Shown: positions 1 through 9,022 of the stretch, in pieces
Position numbering within the stretch: position 1 is the first letter of the stretch
Layout of the letters: every line of letters begins with the position of its first letter
From: Flavobacteriales bacterium
Lineage (GTDB): Bacteria; Bacteroidota; Bacteroidia; Flavobacteriales; Flavobacteriaceae
NCBI GenBank assembly: GCA_002747735.1
Contig: PDQE01000034.1
Span: 1 to 28,377, forward strand
Reading direction: 5' to 3'
Length of the DNA stretch: 28,377 nt
Position numbers and translations under genes: made by a program
Notes under the pieces: model-generated
The model's database searches: none
Seen by the model: the letters and a program-made list of their open reading frames with translations, nothing else
Told to the model about the DNA's origin: nothing

Positions 1-1182
1 CAAATTTACGGCAGCTCCAATGAAAACTGGGAAGTATTGCCCAATATATCCAGAGATTTGAACTTTTCATTAACGGTGAGGGATAATGTCCCCGGAGAAG
101 GCCAAACCGTTTCGGATGAAATAAAAATTACGGTTAATGAAGCGGCCGGCCCCTTTGTGGTAACTTCACAGAATAATACCAACATAAACTGGGAAATAGG
201 CAGCACAAAAACCATATCATGGGATGTGGCAGGAACGGATGCTAACGGTATAAATGCGAATAACGTAAACATTCTGCTTTCTATAGATGGCGGTTTTACT
301 TTTGATACGGTTTTGGCAGCCAACACCCCAAATGACGGAAGCCAAGAGATTACAGTACCTAATACCCCCACTTATGAAGCCAGAATTATGGTAGCTGCAG
401 CCAATAATATTTTTTACAATATTAACAAAGAACCATTTACCATTGGCGATTTTACCACCACTTGCAATACTTTTGCCGCCACCGATATTCCCAAAGCTAT
501 TCCTGATAATGATACTAATGGTGTGGTTTCTTCCATACAGATTAATGATAGTTTTACCCTGTCAGAAGTAGAAGTAACATTAGATATTAATCATACCTGG
601 CTATGGGATTTGCAGGTATTCCTAAAGTCTCCTGCCGGAACAGAAATTTTAATTTATGATAGAAGCTGTGGCGGAACTTCTGTCCAAAGACAAAATATTG
701 ATGCCGTTTTTGATGATGATGCTCCTGATTTAACATGTAACAACAGTATCCCTGCAATTAATGGAATTGTCAAACCTGCCGAATTATTAAATTCATTTAA
801 AAATGAGGATGCCGCAGGTATATGGCAGTTAAAAGTGGTAGATAATTCCGAGCAGGATACCGGCATCTTAAATTCATGGGCTTTAAAAATTTGCGAAACC
901 AACCAAACCGTCTCAACAAGTGAATTTAAACTGGCCAATTTTGCTATCTACCCAAATCCTGCTAAAGATGCTGTAAATATTTCTTTTAGGCCAGATACAG
1001 CAGATCCGGTATCCATTATCATCTATGACCTGAGTGGAAGAAGTGTAAAACAGGCTGTTTTTAATCAGGCAAGTCCCCTATTTAACAAACAGATTAAACT
1101 TCGGGAACTTACTTCCGGTGTTTATATCGTACAGGTAAAAAATGGTAAAGCTACAGTAAATAGAAAGCTAATTAAATTTTAA
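1..1182 (+). CDS. Secreted reprolysin-like zinc metalloprotease, C-terminal part (P-domain plus T9SS sorting domain); 5' end outside window
   Basis: The frame is open from base 1 with no convincing start, so this is the last 393 residues of a larger protein. Three parts are visible. Residues about 45-150 form an Ig-like/fibronectin-like segment (GPFVVTSQN, ISWDVAGT, LLSIDGGFTFD). Residues about 155-300 form a proprotein convertase P-domain (IPDNDTNGVVSSI, HTWLWDLQVFLKSPAGT, WQLKVVDNS, NSWALKIC). Residues about 311-393 form a type IX secretion C-terminal sorting domain (FAIYPNPAKDAV, then GVYIVQV and a basic end). This order is characteristic of large Flavobacteriia reprolysin-family (M12-like) metalloproteases, but the catalytic HExxH domain would lie upstream and cannot be seen, so the protease identity is inferred. 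The product is probably exported through Sec, carried across the outer membrane by T9SS, and released or anchored on the surface. Confidence 0.8.
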   Translation, partial: QIYGSSNENWEVLPNISRDLNFSLTVRDNVPGEGQTVSDEIKITVNEAAGPFVVTSQNNTNINWEIGSTKTISWDVAGTDANGINANNVNILLSIDGGFTFDTVLAANTPNDGSQEITVPNTPTYEARIMVAAANNIFYNINKEPFTIGDFTTTCNTFAATDIPKAIPDNDTNGVVSSIQINDSFTLSEVEVTLDINHTWLWDLQVFLKSPAGTEILIYDRSCGGTSVQRQNIDAVFDDDAPDLTCNNSIPAINGIVKPAELLNSFKNEDAAGIWQLKVVDNSEQDTGILNSWALKICETNQTVSTSEFKLANFAIYPNPAKDAVNISFRPDTADPVSIIIYDLSGRSVKQAVFNQASPLFNKQIKLRELTSGVYIVQVKNGKATVNRKLIKF

Positions 1183-1195
1183 TAAACCTTTTTAC

Positions 1196-1219
1196 TCATA
1201 ACACAATGTTATGACTTTT
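1196..1219 (+). terminator. Weak hairpin after the metalloprotease gene
   Basis: An 8-bp stem, TCATAACA (1196-1203) with TGTTATGA (1207-1214), closes a 3-base loop and is followed by a short T-rich stretch (cttttaa). It lies 14 bases after the stop codon. The T-tract is poor, so this is only a possible terminator. Confidence 0.35.
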
Positions 1220-1322
1220 AAAAAGCACCTCACCTGAGCAAATTTTATTCCTTTTTCGGTTAAAACCTAAAATTCGAGATGAGTTCAATTAAAAAACTAT
1301 GTACGCATAGTGAATTGAAACG

Positions 1323-1358
1323 ATATTGTATTTTGATTTGGAAAAATATTGTATTTTG
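1323..1358 (+). promoter_or_regulatory. 13-bp direct repeat in the leader of the TonB-receptor gene
   Basis: ATATTGTATTTTG occurs at 1323-1335 and again at 1346-1358, 23 bp apart start to start and 30 bp before the receptor ATG. Each copy contains TATTTTG, one base short of the Bacteroidota -7 consensus TAnnTTTG. The TTG of the first copy (1326-1328) is 23 bp upstream of the TA of the second, a possible -33/-7 arrangement. It could be a promoter, paired regulator sites, or both. Confidence 0.4.
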
Positions 1359-1387
1359 CAATAAAATTAACCCCTTAAAAATCAATT

Positions 1388-4291
1388 ATGATAAAAAAAC
1401 TCGCAACAGTATTAATGTTTTTTTGTTCCATGTGGCTCGTAGCACAAACAACAGTTACAGGTACAGTTATAGATGCCAAATCCGGAGAACCCTTACCAGG
1501 TGTTAGTGTAAAAATAGTAGGAAAAGCCCTTGGAACAACTTCTGATTTTGATGGTAATTATACGATAAAACTAAAAGAAAATCCGCCCTTTGATATTGAA
1601 TTTTCAATATTAGGCTATAATTCTCAGGTTATTGAAATAGGCCAGAATCAACAAAATTTAGATGTTTCAATGGAGGAGTCTGAAACCAGTCTAGACGAAG
1701 TGGTCATCTCCGCTTCCAGAACACCCGAAAGTATAAGAGAATCTCCTGTAACGGTTGAAAGAATGGACGTAAGAGATATTAAAAACACCTCTTCGGTATC
1801 GTTTTACCAAGGTTTGGAAAATTTAAAAGGCGTAGATGTCTCCTCCAACAGCTTAACGTTTAACTCTGTAAATACCAGAGGCTTTGCTACTTTTGCCAAT
1901 ACCCGTTTTATGCAGTTGGTGGACGGCATGGACAATGCATCACCGGCTTTAAACTTTCCGCTTGGAAACCTTCTCGGAATGAGTGAACTGGATGTGGAAA
2001 GCGTAGAGTTATTACCAGGGGCATCCTCTGCCCTGTATGGTGCCAATGCCTTTAACGGAATTTTATTTATGACAAGTAAGAGCCCCTTTGATCACCCCGG
2101 AATTTCTGCTTTTGTAAAAACCGGATTAACTACACAAGAAGCGGCCGGCACTAATAGTTATTTTGACGGTGGTGTACGTGCAGCTTATATTTTTAGTGAA
2201 AAATTTGCTGCTAAGACTACATTTTCTTTTCTAAAAGGTACAGAATTTTTCGCCACTGATTATCGCGATTATGACAACCCTCAATTGCAATCCAGTGATC
2301 CGGCTTATAACGGTTTGAATATATATGGAGATGAAGTTGCCAACACTTTTGACTGGACTGCTTTGGGCGGCCCTGTAGGCGTTACTGTTGCCCGTACCGG
2401 ATATATGGAAAAAGACTTGATGGACTATAATGCAGAAAGTGCCAAATTTGATGTAGCCCTACACTTTAGGCCTTTTGAAAATGATTTTGAAATTATCTGG
2501 AATACCAAAGTAGGCACAGGAAATACCATCTATCAAGGAGCAAACAGGTATGCCATAAAAGATTTTACCATGCAACAACACAAATTGGAATTTAGAAATG
2601 ATAATTTCTTTGTTAGGGGTTACCATACGGCAGAGTCTGCAGGTGATTCCTATGATAGCCGTTTTGCCGCAATAAACATGAACAAAATGGCAAAAGACCA
2701 CAGAGATTGGTTTACGGATTATACCTTAGCATATAACGGAGCACTGTTAAACCCGGCGTTAGGCGGTATTTTTGACGGTATTGCTCCAACTCCATTTGAC
2801 CATGACGCAGCAAGGGCTTTTGCCGATAACAATTTATTAAATAACAATAATTTTACAGGACCATTGGGACAATTTCAACTGGGTGCATTAAATAATATAA
2901 TCACTCAACTCACCGGTGGTTTGGTTACACAATGGAATAGAAGTGACGATAAGCGATACGTACCCGGTTCCGATGCATTTAAAGAAGCTTTTGCAAAAGT
3001 TATCGAAAACCCTGATTTAACAGAGGGAGCTAAGTTTCAAGATAACAGTTCTCTGTATCACGTAGATGCTAATTATAATTTTGCCCATCTTACCAAAGTG
3101 GTAGAAGTTCAGGTTGGTGGTTCCTACAGGCAATATAGACTAAATTCTTTTGGAACCATATTCACAGATTACGATGGTGTAATCCCTTATGATGAATACG
3201 GAGCTTACCTGCAACTACAGAAAAAATTTGGTGATGACAAATTAAAATTTACCGGTTCTATTCGTTATGACAAATCACAAAATTTTGATGGCAATTATTC
3301 GCCGAGAGTTTCTTTGGTTTTTTCTCCTGATGAAAACAAAAAACACAACTTTAGGGCTTCTTACCAAACCGGTTTTAGAAATCCAACTACACAAGACCAG
3401 TATATAGGTTTAGATTTAGGAAACGTAGTTTTGGTAGGTTCTGCTTCAGATAATTTAGACCGTTACAGAAAAACCGTGGCTTTAAATCCTACTCCCGGCA
3501 TTCCTGTCCCTTTTACAGGTACTGTGGAGTTTGTAGGAAGACAAGGATATGAGAATGCCTTTACACTATCATCAGTAAGAAAATTTAGCCAAACGAAAAA
3601 TCCCGCAGACTTGGAAAAATCTAATGTAGAACTCATAAAACCCGAAGAGGTAAAAGCTATGGAATTAGGCTACCGCGGTATGTTGGGTAAAGTGGCTATT
3701 GATGTCAGCGGTTATTACAATAAATACACCAACTTTATCGATTTAAAAACTGTAGTCGCTCCATTATACGGTTCAGCAAATAGCGGAGATGCAGAATTTC
3801 CACTGGCTGTGGCAGCATTGGCAAACGGAGATTCCCAGCCTTTCCAAACCTATACCAATACCTCTGTTAATGTTAATTCTTATGGTGGTTCATTGGGGAT
3901 AAATACTAAGATAGGCCGTTTTAATCTCGATGCCAATTACACCTATGCCCGGCTTGATTTTAACCAAGCAGAAGACCCTGATTTTAAAGCCGGTTTTAAT
4001 ACCCCTGAACACAAGGTAAATTTATCTTTTGGAAGTACAGAATTATTTAAAAATTTTGGTTTTAATATTAACTATCGCTGGCAAGATACTTATTTCTATC
4101 AGGCTTCTTTTGTAAATGGTAAAGTTGCTGCCCGTAATGTGGTGAATGCTCAGATAAATTATTCAATACCTAAAATATTATCTACCATTAAATTTGGCGG
4201 TACTAATATTGGAGGAGATGAATACGTAAGTGCTCCCGGTGTAGGTTCAATAGGCTCTATGTACTATCTTTCCTGGACAGTTAATATGTAA
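1388..4291 (+). CDS. TonB-dependent outer-membrane receptor with carboxypeptidase-like regulatory N-terminal domain
   Basis: 967 residues. A Sec signal peptide occupies residues 1-19 (MIKKLATVLMFF...LVA), followed by a CarboxypepD_reg-like domain at about 21-100 (TGTVIDAKSGEPLPGVSVKI, TTSDFDGNYTIKL). A TonB-box-like segment (LDEVVISASR) leads into the plug at about 110-220 (LPGASSALYGANAFNGILFMTSK). The remainder, rich in alternating aromatic and polar strands, is the beta-barrel, ending SMYYLSWTVNM. Family members import a scarce substrate across the outer membrane using TonB/ExbBD energy. No SusD-like lipoprotein follows, so this is not a SusCD pair. The next gene is atpD after a strong terminator, so the receptor appears monocistronic and the neighbourhood gives no clue to the ligand. 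I am confident of the family and cannot assign a substrate. Confidence 0.92.
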   Translation: MIKKLATVLMFFCSMWLVAQTTVTGTVIDAKSGEPLPGVSVKIVGKALGTTSDFDGNYTIKLKENPPFDIEFSILGYNSQVIEIGQNQQNLDVSMEESETSLDEVVISASRTPESIRESPVTVERMDVRDIKNTSSVSFYQGLENLKGVDVSSNSLTFNSVNTRGFATFANTRFMQLVDGMDNASPALNFPLGNLLGMSELDVESVELLPGASSALYGANAFNGILFMTSKSPFDHPGISAFVKTGLTTQEAAGTNSYFDGGVRAAYIFSEKFAAKTTFSFLKGTEFFATDYRDYDNPQLQSSDPAYNGLNIYGDEVANTFDWTALGGPVGVTVARTGYMEKDLMDYNAESAKFDVALHFRPFENDFEIIWNTKVGTGNTIYQGANRYAIKDFTMQQHKLEFRNDNFFVRGYHTAESAGDSYDSRFAAINMNKMAKDHRDWFTDYTLAYNGALLNPALGGIFDGIAPTPFDHDAARAFADNNLLNNNNFTGPLGQFQLGALNNIITQLTGGLVTQWNRSDDKRYVPGSDAFKEAFAKVIENPDLTEGAKFQDNSSLYHVDANYNFAHLTKVVEVQVGGSYRQYRLNSFGTIFTDYDGVIPYDEYGAYLQLQKKFGDDKLKFTGSIRYDKSQNFDGNYSPRVSLVFSPDENKKHNFRASYQTGFRNPTTQDQYIGLDLGNVVLVGSASDNLDRYRKTVALNPTPGIPVPFTGTVEFVGRQGYENAFTLSSVRKFSQTKNPADLEKSNVELIKPEEVKAMELGYRGMLGKVAIDVSGYYNKYTNFIDLKTVVAPLYGSANSGDAEFPLAVAALANGDSQPFQTYTNTSVNVNSYGGSLGINTKIGRFNLDANYTYARLDFNQAEDPDFKAGFNTPEHKVNLSFGSTELFKNFGFNINYRWQDTYFYQASFVNGKVAARNVVNAQINYSIPKILSTIKFGGTNIGGDEYVSAPGVGSIGSMYYLSWTVNM

Positions 4292-4322
4292 AATTAAAAT
4301 AAAACCCTATCATTTTTTGATT

Positions 4323-4359
4323 AAAACGCCGTTTAAAAGATTTTTAAACGGCGTTTTTT
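4323..4359 (+). terminator. Strong intrinsic terminator after the TonB receptor
   Basis: A perfect 16-bp stem pairs 4323-4338 (AAAACGCCGTTTAAAA) with 4342-4357 across a 3-base loop (gat), with T residues running to 4359. It lies 32 bases after the receptor stop codon and separates it from atpD. Confidence 0.9.
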
Positions 4360-4418
4360 ATGACAACTCAGTTTTGAAAAATTCCTTAAAAACAATTTCA
4401 GTATTTAAAGAAATAAAC

Positions 4419-4426
4419 TATCTTTG
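4419..4426 (+). promoter_or_regulatory. Promoter -7 element for atpD
   Basis: TATCTTTG matches the Bacteroidota -7 consensus TAnnTTTG exactly, 73 bases before the atpD start and just past the upstream terminator. I see no clear TTG at the expected -33 spacing. Confidence 0.6.
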
Positions 4427-4448
4427 CATCTTATCAGGCATAGGTTAA

Positions 4449-6014
<1,566 letters not shown>

Positions 6015-6027
6015 AAAAACAAAATTC

Positions 6028-6072
6028 AAATTCCAAATTCTAAAATATAACCTTTTAGAATTTGGAATTTTT
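6028..6072 (+). promoter_or_regulatory. Long perfect hairpin between atpD and atpC
   Basis: An 18-bp perfect inverted repeat pairs 6028-6045 (AAATTCCAAATTCTAAAA) with 6053-6070 across a 7-base loop (tataacc); T residues run to 6072. It begins 13 bases after the atpD stop and ends 20 bases before the atpC start. The stem is strongly A/T-rich with a short T-run, so it could act as a partial terminator, an RNA-processing site or a 3' stabiliser setting the ratio of beta to epsilon. An intergenic repeat family is another possibility. Confidence 0.6.
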
Positions 6073-6092
6073 CAATTGAAATTTCAATAGCA

Positions 6093-6368
6093 ATGCATTT
6101 ACAAATAATAACGCCTGAAAAAATTATATTTAACGCCAATGTGGATGCGGTAACAGTACCGGGGGTATCTGGCGAGTTTCAAATGTTGCAAAACCACGCA
6201 CCTATAGTTTCATTGTTAACAAAAGGCGATGTAATGATTCGCCTAAATGAAAAAGATGTGAATAGTCATCTTATTCCGCATAAAAATAAAAAAGGCGTTT
6301 ATGTTTATCGCATAAAATCAGGCACTGTAGAGCAACGGGATAATAAAATTATCTTATTGGCAGATTAA
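6093..6368 (+). CDS. atpC: F-type ATP synthase F1 subunit epsilon, short form
   Basis: 91 residues. The N-terminal beta-sandwich is recognisable (MHLQIITPEKIIF, VDAVTVPGVSGEFQMLQNHAPIVSLLTKGDV, and a final strand GTVEQRDNKIILLAD). Epsilon sits on the central stalk and links gamma to the c-ring. E. coli-type epsilon has roughly 130-140 residues and ends in a pair of helices that can extend and inhibit ATP hydrolysis. Here the protein stops at the end of the sandwich, so that inhibitory domain is absent. Short epsilons are known in Bacteroidota and Chlorobi, so this looks like lineage architecture rather than truncation. A clean terminator follows. Confidence 0.93.
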   Translation: MHLQIITPEKIIFNANVDAVTVPGVSGEFQMLQNHAPIVSLLTKGDVMIRLNEKDVNSHLIPHKNKKGVYVYRIKSGTVEQRDNKIILLAD

Positions 6369-6397
6369 TACTTTAGAAAATCTTTGGGTTTGTAAAA

Positions 6398-6405
6398 TAT
6401 ATTTG
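6398..6405 (+). promoter_or_regulatory. Isolated TAnnTTTG element between atpC and its terminator
   Basis: TATATTTG matches the Bacteroidota -7 consensus but no gene on this strand follows; the atpC terminator hairpin begins 36 bases later. It could be chance in AT-rich DNA or the promoter of a very short RNA ending at about 6470. No TTG is seen at a suitable distance upstream. Confidence 0.25.
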
Positions 6406-6441
6406 TAGTAACATACAAACAAAACAAAATAATTCAGCAAT

Positions 6442-6471
6442 AAGCCACTTGTTTCCAAGTGGCTTTTTTAT
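6442..6471 (+). terminator. Intrinsic terminator after atpC
   Basis: A 10-bp stem, AAGCCACTTG (6442-6451) with CAAGTGGCTT (6456-6465), closes a tttc tetraloop and is followed by T residues and TTTA. It lies between convergent atpC and rseP. The T-tract favours the plus strand; use by rseP transcription from the other side is possible but weaker. Confidence 0.85.
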
Positions 6472-6490
6472 TTATAGGTACGGGTTTATA

Positions 6491-7840
6491 CTACTTAAAG
6501 AAATGCCTGTAAATGTCATTGCCATTAGCAAATAAAAGCAGTGCAATTAGGAATACAAAGCCGGCAACCTGAGCGTACTCTAAGAATTTATCGCTTGGTT
6601 TTCTGCCACTAATCATTTCGTAGAGTGTAAAGACCACATGGCCACCGTCCAATGCCGGTATGGGCAGTAAATTCATAACGCCCAGCATAATAGATAAAAA
6701 AGCGGTAATACTTAAAAAAGACTGCCAGTCCCAGATAGATGGGAATATACTGCCAATAGAGACAAATCCACCCAGCCCCTTATAGGCACCTGTTTCAGGA
6801 TTAAAAATCTTTTTGAGCTGTTTCAGATAACTAGCAAAAGTGTCATAACCTTTTTTAAAACCGGCCGGAATAGCTTCCATAAAATTGTACTCGTTGGTTT
6901 TAAATTGATAATAACCCAGTTTTTCCAAATCATCTGTAGAAGTGCCGGCCAAAAAGACACCTATCTTCCCTGCATCATCTACTTTTACATCTACATTCGC
7001 AGTTTTATCCAATCTTTTTACCGAAAAAGTAAGTGTTTCGTTTTTATGATTTTTTAAAACATCCGTTACCTGATCAAAATATTTTACCGGTTTATCGTTA
7101 ATGGCAATTACCAAATCTTTGGGTTGCAAACCACTATTTACATTTGCCGAACTATCCGGCACTTTTCCTACTATAAAAGGCATTCGCGGAGCTAAGAAAT
7201 TGGCTTCTTCTTTTTCCCTGTCCACTAACTGCGAAATAAAATCTACTGGAATATCTTTTTTGATAAGTTCTCCATTCCTTTCAACCGTATAAGTGTTGCC
7301 GTTAACAAATTCAACAAACAGACTGTTAAATTTTTCTACCGGCTGGCCGTCTATACTTATGATCTTGTCTCCGGTTTGCAAGCCCAATTTTTCGCCCAAT
7401 TCATTTTGAACCCATATTCCATCTTTCAGATTTTCATTAGGCAAATACTTTTCGCCCCAGATATACATCATTAATATATAGATAAAAATACCCAATAAAA
7501 AGTTTACCGTAACACCACCCAGCATAATGATAAGCCTTTGCCAGGCCGGTTTAGAACGAAATTCATAGGGTTTTGGCGGCTCTTTCATTTGCTCGGTATC
7601 CATGCTTTCATCTATCATCCCCGAAATCTTCACATACCCCCCCAACGGTATCCATCCTATACCGTACACGGTTTCGCCAATTTTTTTCTTGAACAAAGAA
7701 AACTTATAATCAAAAAACAGGAAGAATTTTTCTACTCGGGTTTTGAAAATTTTGGCAGGAATATAGTGGCCAAACTCATGTAATACAATGAGAATGGAGA
7801 GGCTTAATATAAATTGAGATACTTTTATAAAAATTTCCAT
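6491..7840 (-). CDS. rseP: RIP metalloprotease RseP (site-2 protease)
   Basis: 449 residues, the usual length. An integral inner-membrane zinc protease that cuts transmembrane segments of anti-sigma factors and leftover signal peptides. The catalytic HEFGH is at residues 21-25 in the first membrane helix. The second metal-ligand motif, NLLPIPALDGGH, is near residue 393 in a later helix. Between them lies periplasmic sequence with PDZ-like repeats (LGLQTGDKIISIDGQPV and SGLQPKDLVIAINDKPV), then further membrane helices to the C-terminus (FLIALLLFANG). It stands alone here with an exact -7 promoter box 20 bases upstream of the ATG. The anti-sigma substrate is not encoded nearby. Confidence 0.95.
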   Translation of the reverse strand: MEIFIKVSQFILSLSILIVLHEFGHYIPAKIFKTRVEKFFLFFDYKFSLFKKKIGETVYGIGWIPLGGYVKISGMIDESMDTEQMKEPPKPYEFRSKPAWQRLIIMLGGVTVNFLLGIFIYILMMYIWGEKYLPNENLKDGIWVQNELGEKLGLQTGDKIISIDGQPVEKFNSLFVEFVNGNTYTVERNGELIKKDIPVDFISQLVDREKEEANFLAPRMPFIVGKVPDSSANVNSGLQPKDLVIAINDKPVKYFDQVTDVLKNHKNETLTFSVKRLDKTANVDVKVDDAGKIGVFLAGTSTDDLEKLGYYQFKTNEYNFMEAIPAGFKKGYDTFASYLKQLKKIFNPETGAYKGLGGFVSIGSIFPSIWDWQSFLSITAFLSIMLGVMNLLPIPALDGGHVVFTLYEMISGRKPSDKFLEYAQVAGFVFLIALLLFANGNDIYRHFFK

Positions 7841-7860
7841 ATGCTTTCTTAAAAACCGTG

Positions 7861-7868
7861 CAAAGGTA
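7861..7868 (-). promoter_or_regulatory. Promoter -7 element for rseP
   Basis: Read on the minus strand, TACCTTTG matches TAnnTTTG exactly, 20 bases before the rseP start codon, giving a very short leader. No clear -33 TTG is seen. Confidence 0.55.
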
Positions 7869-7904
7869 AGGGTTATTAATTAAAATTTATAACTAAGCTC
7901 TATT

Positions 7905-7937
7905 AAAAAGTTTGTTAAAAACTGATAACAAACTTTT
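7905..7937 (-). terminator. Hairpin terminator after the M1-like gene
   Basis: An 11-bp perfect inverted repeat pairs AAAAGTTTGTT (7906-7916) with AACAAACTTTT (7927-7937) around a 10-base loop. On the minus strand the stem ends in a run of five T. It lies about 87 bases beyond the stop codon of the 8024-8953 gene and just upstream of the rseP promoter. Confidence 0.55.
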
Positions 7938-8023
7938 ATAAAGCAATTTAAAGTTTGGCAATGTAATGCTGTCAGAAAACTTTAGAAAGAATATTAACCA
8001 CAGTCAGTGGCTTATTTAAAACA

Positions 8024-8953
8024 CTACTTTTCTTTTAAAATGGTTTTATGAAGTGTACCCAAATTAGTCTCTATTTTTACCAAATGAATACCAAAGTTTA
8101 AGGGCTTTAAATTAATAGCTAATAAAGGGTGGTCTTCTTCCATTATCAGTTTTCCCAACATGTTATAAATAGAAATTTTTTCTACTATGGCATCACTGTT
8201 ATTTTTGATTTTAAAAGAGTGCTTTGCCGGATTGGGATACAATGAAATAGAAGCATTTAGCTTTTGTTGGTCAACACCTTTTTTAACGGTATTATTCTTA
8301 GTTATAAGTTGATAATCCGGGTCTATTTCTAATTTTGTAATCTCAAAAGGAATATTGCCCGTAAAACTTTGTTTATTTTCACTTATTTCTAATCGTATCA
8401 TTTGGCTGTCGCCATCTTCATTACTTACTTTTATGGGCAGTGGCATTTCAAAAAAACTTACAGAAGGGTCTGATTGTTTTTGTTCTATGGTTATGCTAAG
8501 GTTGCCATTTTGTTGATTCTGAAACCAACTTAGAGCATAGCTGGGGTAGCCTTTACCCACAAACCAATCATTGGTAAAATCCGTTAAATCTTCTTCCTCA
8601 TAATTTGATAAATAAACTATAAAATTGGACAACTTAACGCTTTCATTGTTAGCGGCCAATGCTGTTAAATATCTATTAATCAATTTTTCATAAACTATAT
8701 CCTCCAGTTTGTACCGTAACATGTGCAGCACCATGGTAGTTTTTAAAAAACTAGGCTCCAAAAAGTTATCTGATGTAATGGTGTTTATCGTATTTTTACG
8801 CCAGATTTTATCAGTGGTGTCAAAATTAGCAATACGTTTATCTGAATTTTGCATCAATAATTCCTTTAGATAGGAATCGTATATATTCTGTTCTTTCTGG
8901 GCATAAGAAAAACAAATAAAAAAGATGAAAATAAGGGGTAATTTTCTTTTCAT
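8024..8953 (-). CDS. Secreted protein resembling the C-terminal half of an M1-family aminopeptidase, with T9SS sorting domain; catalytic domain absent
   Basis: 309 residues. A signal peptide covers residues 1-18 (MKRKLPLIFIFFICFSYA). Residues about 22-130 read like the helical region that follows the active site in M1 metallopeptidases (FLKTTMVLHMLRYKLED, then DLTDFTNDWFVGKGYPSYALSW). A beta-rich segment follows (LSITIEQKQ, FEMPLPIKV), then a type IX sorting domain from about residue 232 (LYPNPAKHSFKI through HLVKIET). The HExxH and GxMEN motifs of active M1 enzymes do not occur anywhere, so the signal peptide seems joined directly to the post-catalytic half. It could be an in-frame deletion product that is still intact, a non-enzymatic surface protein, or a decaying paralogue. 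The M1 relation is by eye; the sorting domain and signal peptide are clear. It is divergent from the Sco gene. Confidence 0.62.
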   Translation of the reverse strand: MKRKLPLIFIFFICFSYAQKEQNIYDSYLKELLMQNSDKRIANFDTTDKIWRKNTINTITSDNFLEPSFLKTTMVLHMLRYKLEDIVYEKLINRYLTALAANNESVKLSNFIVYLSNYEEEDLTDFTNDWFVGKGYPSYALSWFQNQQNGNLSITIEQKQSDPSVSFFEMPLPIKVSNEDGDSQMIRLEISENKQSFTGNIPFEITKLEIDPDYQLITKNNTVKKGVDQQKLNASISLYPNPAKHSFKIKNNSDAIVEKISIYNMLGKLIMEEDHPLLAINLKPLNFGIHLVKIETNLGTLHKTILKEK

Positions 8954-8959
8954 ATACTA

Positions 8960-8967
8960 TAACTTTG
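8960..8967 (+). promoter_or_regulatory. Promoter -7 element for the Sco gene
   Basis: TAACTTTG is an exact TAnnTTTG match 55 bases before the chosen Sco ATG and only 6 bases from the start codon of the divergent M1-like gene. RNA polymerase bound here would overlap the beginning of that gene. Confidence 0.5.
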
Positions 8968-8999
8968 CGGGGGTAATTAGGGGTTTACAAAGTAGAGAA

Positions 9000-9007
9000 C
9001 AAATATA
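9000..9007 (-). promoter_or_regulatory. Possible -7 element for the M1-like gene
   Basis: On the minus strand TATATTTG matches TAnnTTTG, about 46 bases upstream of the start codon of the 8024-8953 gene. The same interval holds the opposing Sco promoter, so the two would face each other. No -33 TTG is evident. Confidence 0.35.
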
Positions 9008-9022
9008 AATAAAAAATTGGAA

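Noticed and set aside
37..39. Start of the first gene at the TTG in position 37
   Set aside because: The frame is open to base 1 and the preceding codons continue the same protein domain, so the gene is cut by the window edge.
1279..1506. 75-codon frame in the leader of the TonB-receptor gene
   Set aside because: It runs out of frame into the receptor coding sequence and has no recognisable features.
1388..4291. SusC-type polysaccharide utilisation locus
   Set aside because: No SusD-like lipoprotein or glycoside hydrolase follows; the gene is closed by a strong terminator and the neighbour is atpD.
7998..8012. Small CCAC...GTGG hairpin just downstream of the M1-like gene
   Set aside because: Stem too short and no T-run; the stronger hairpin at 7905-7937 is the better terminator.
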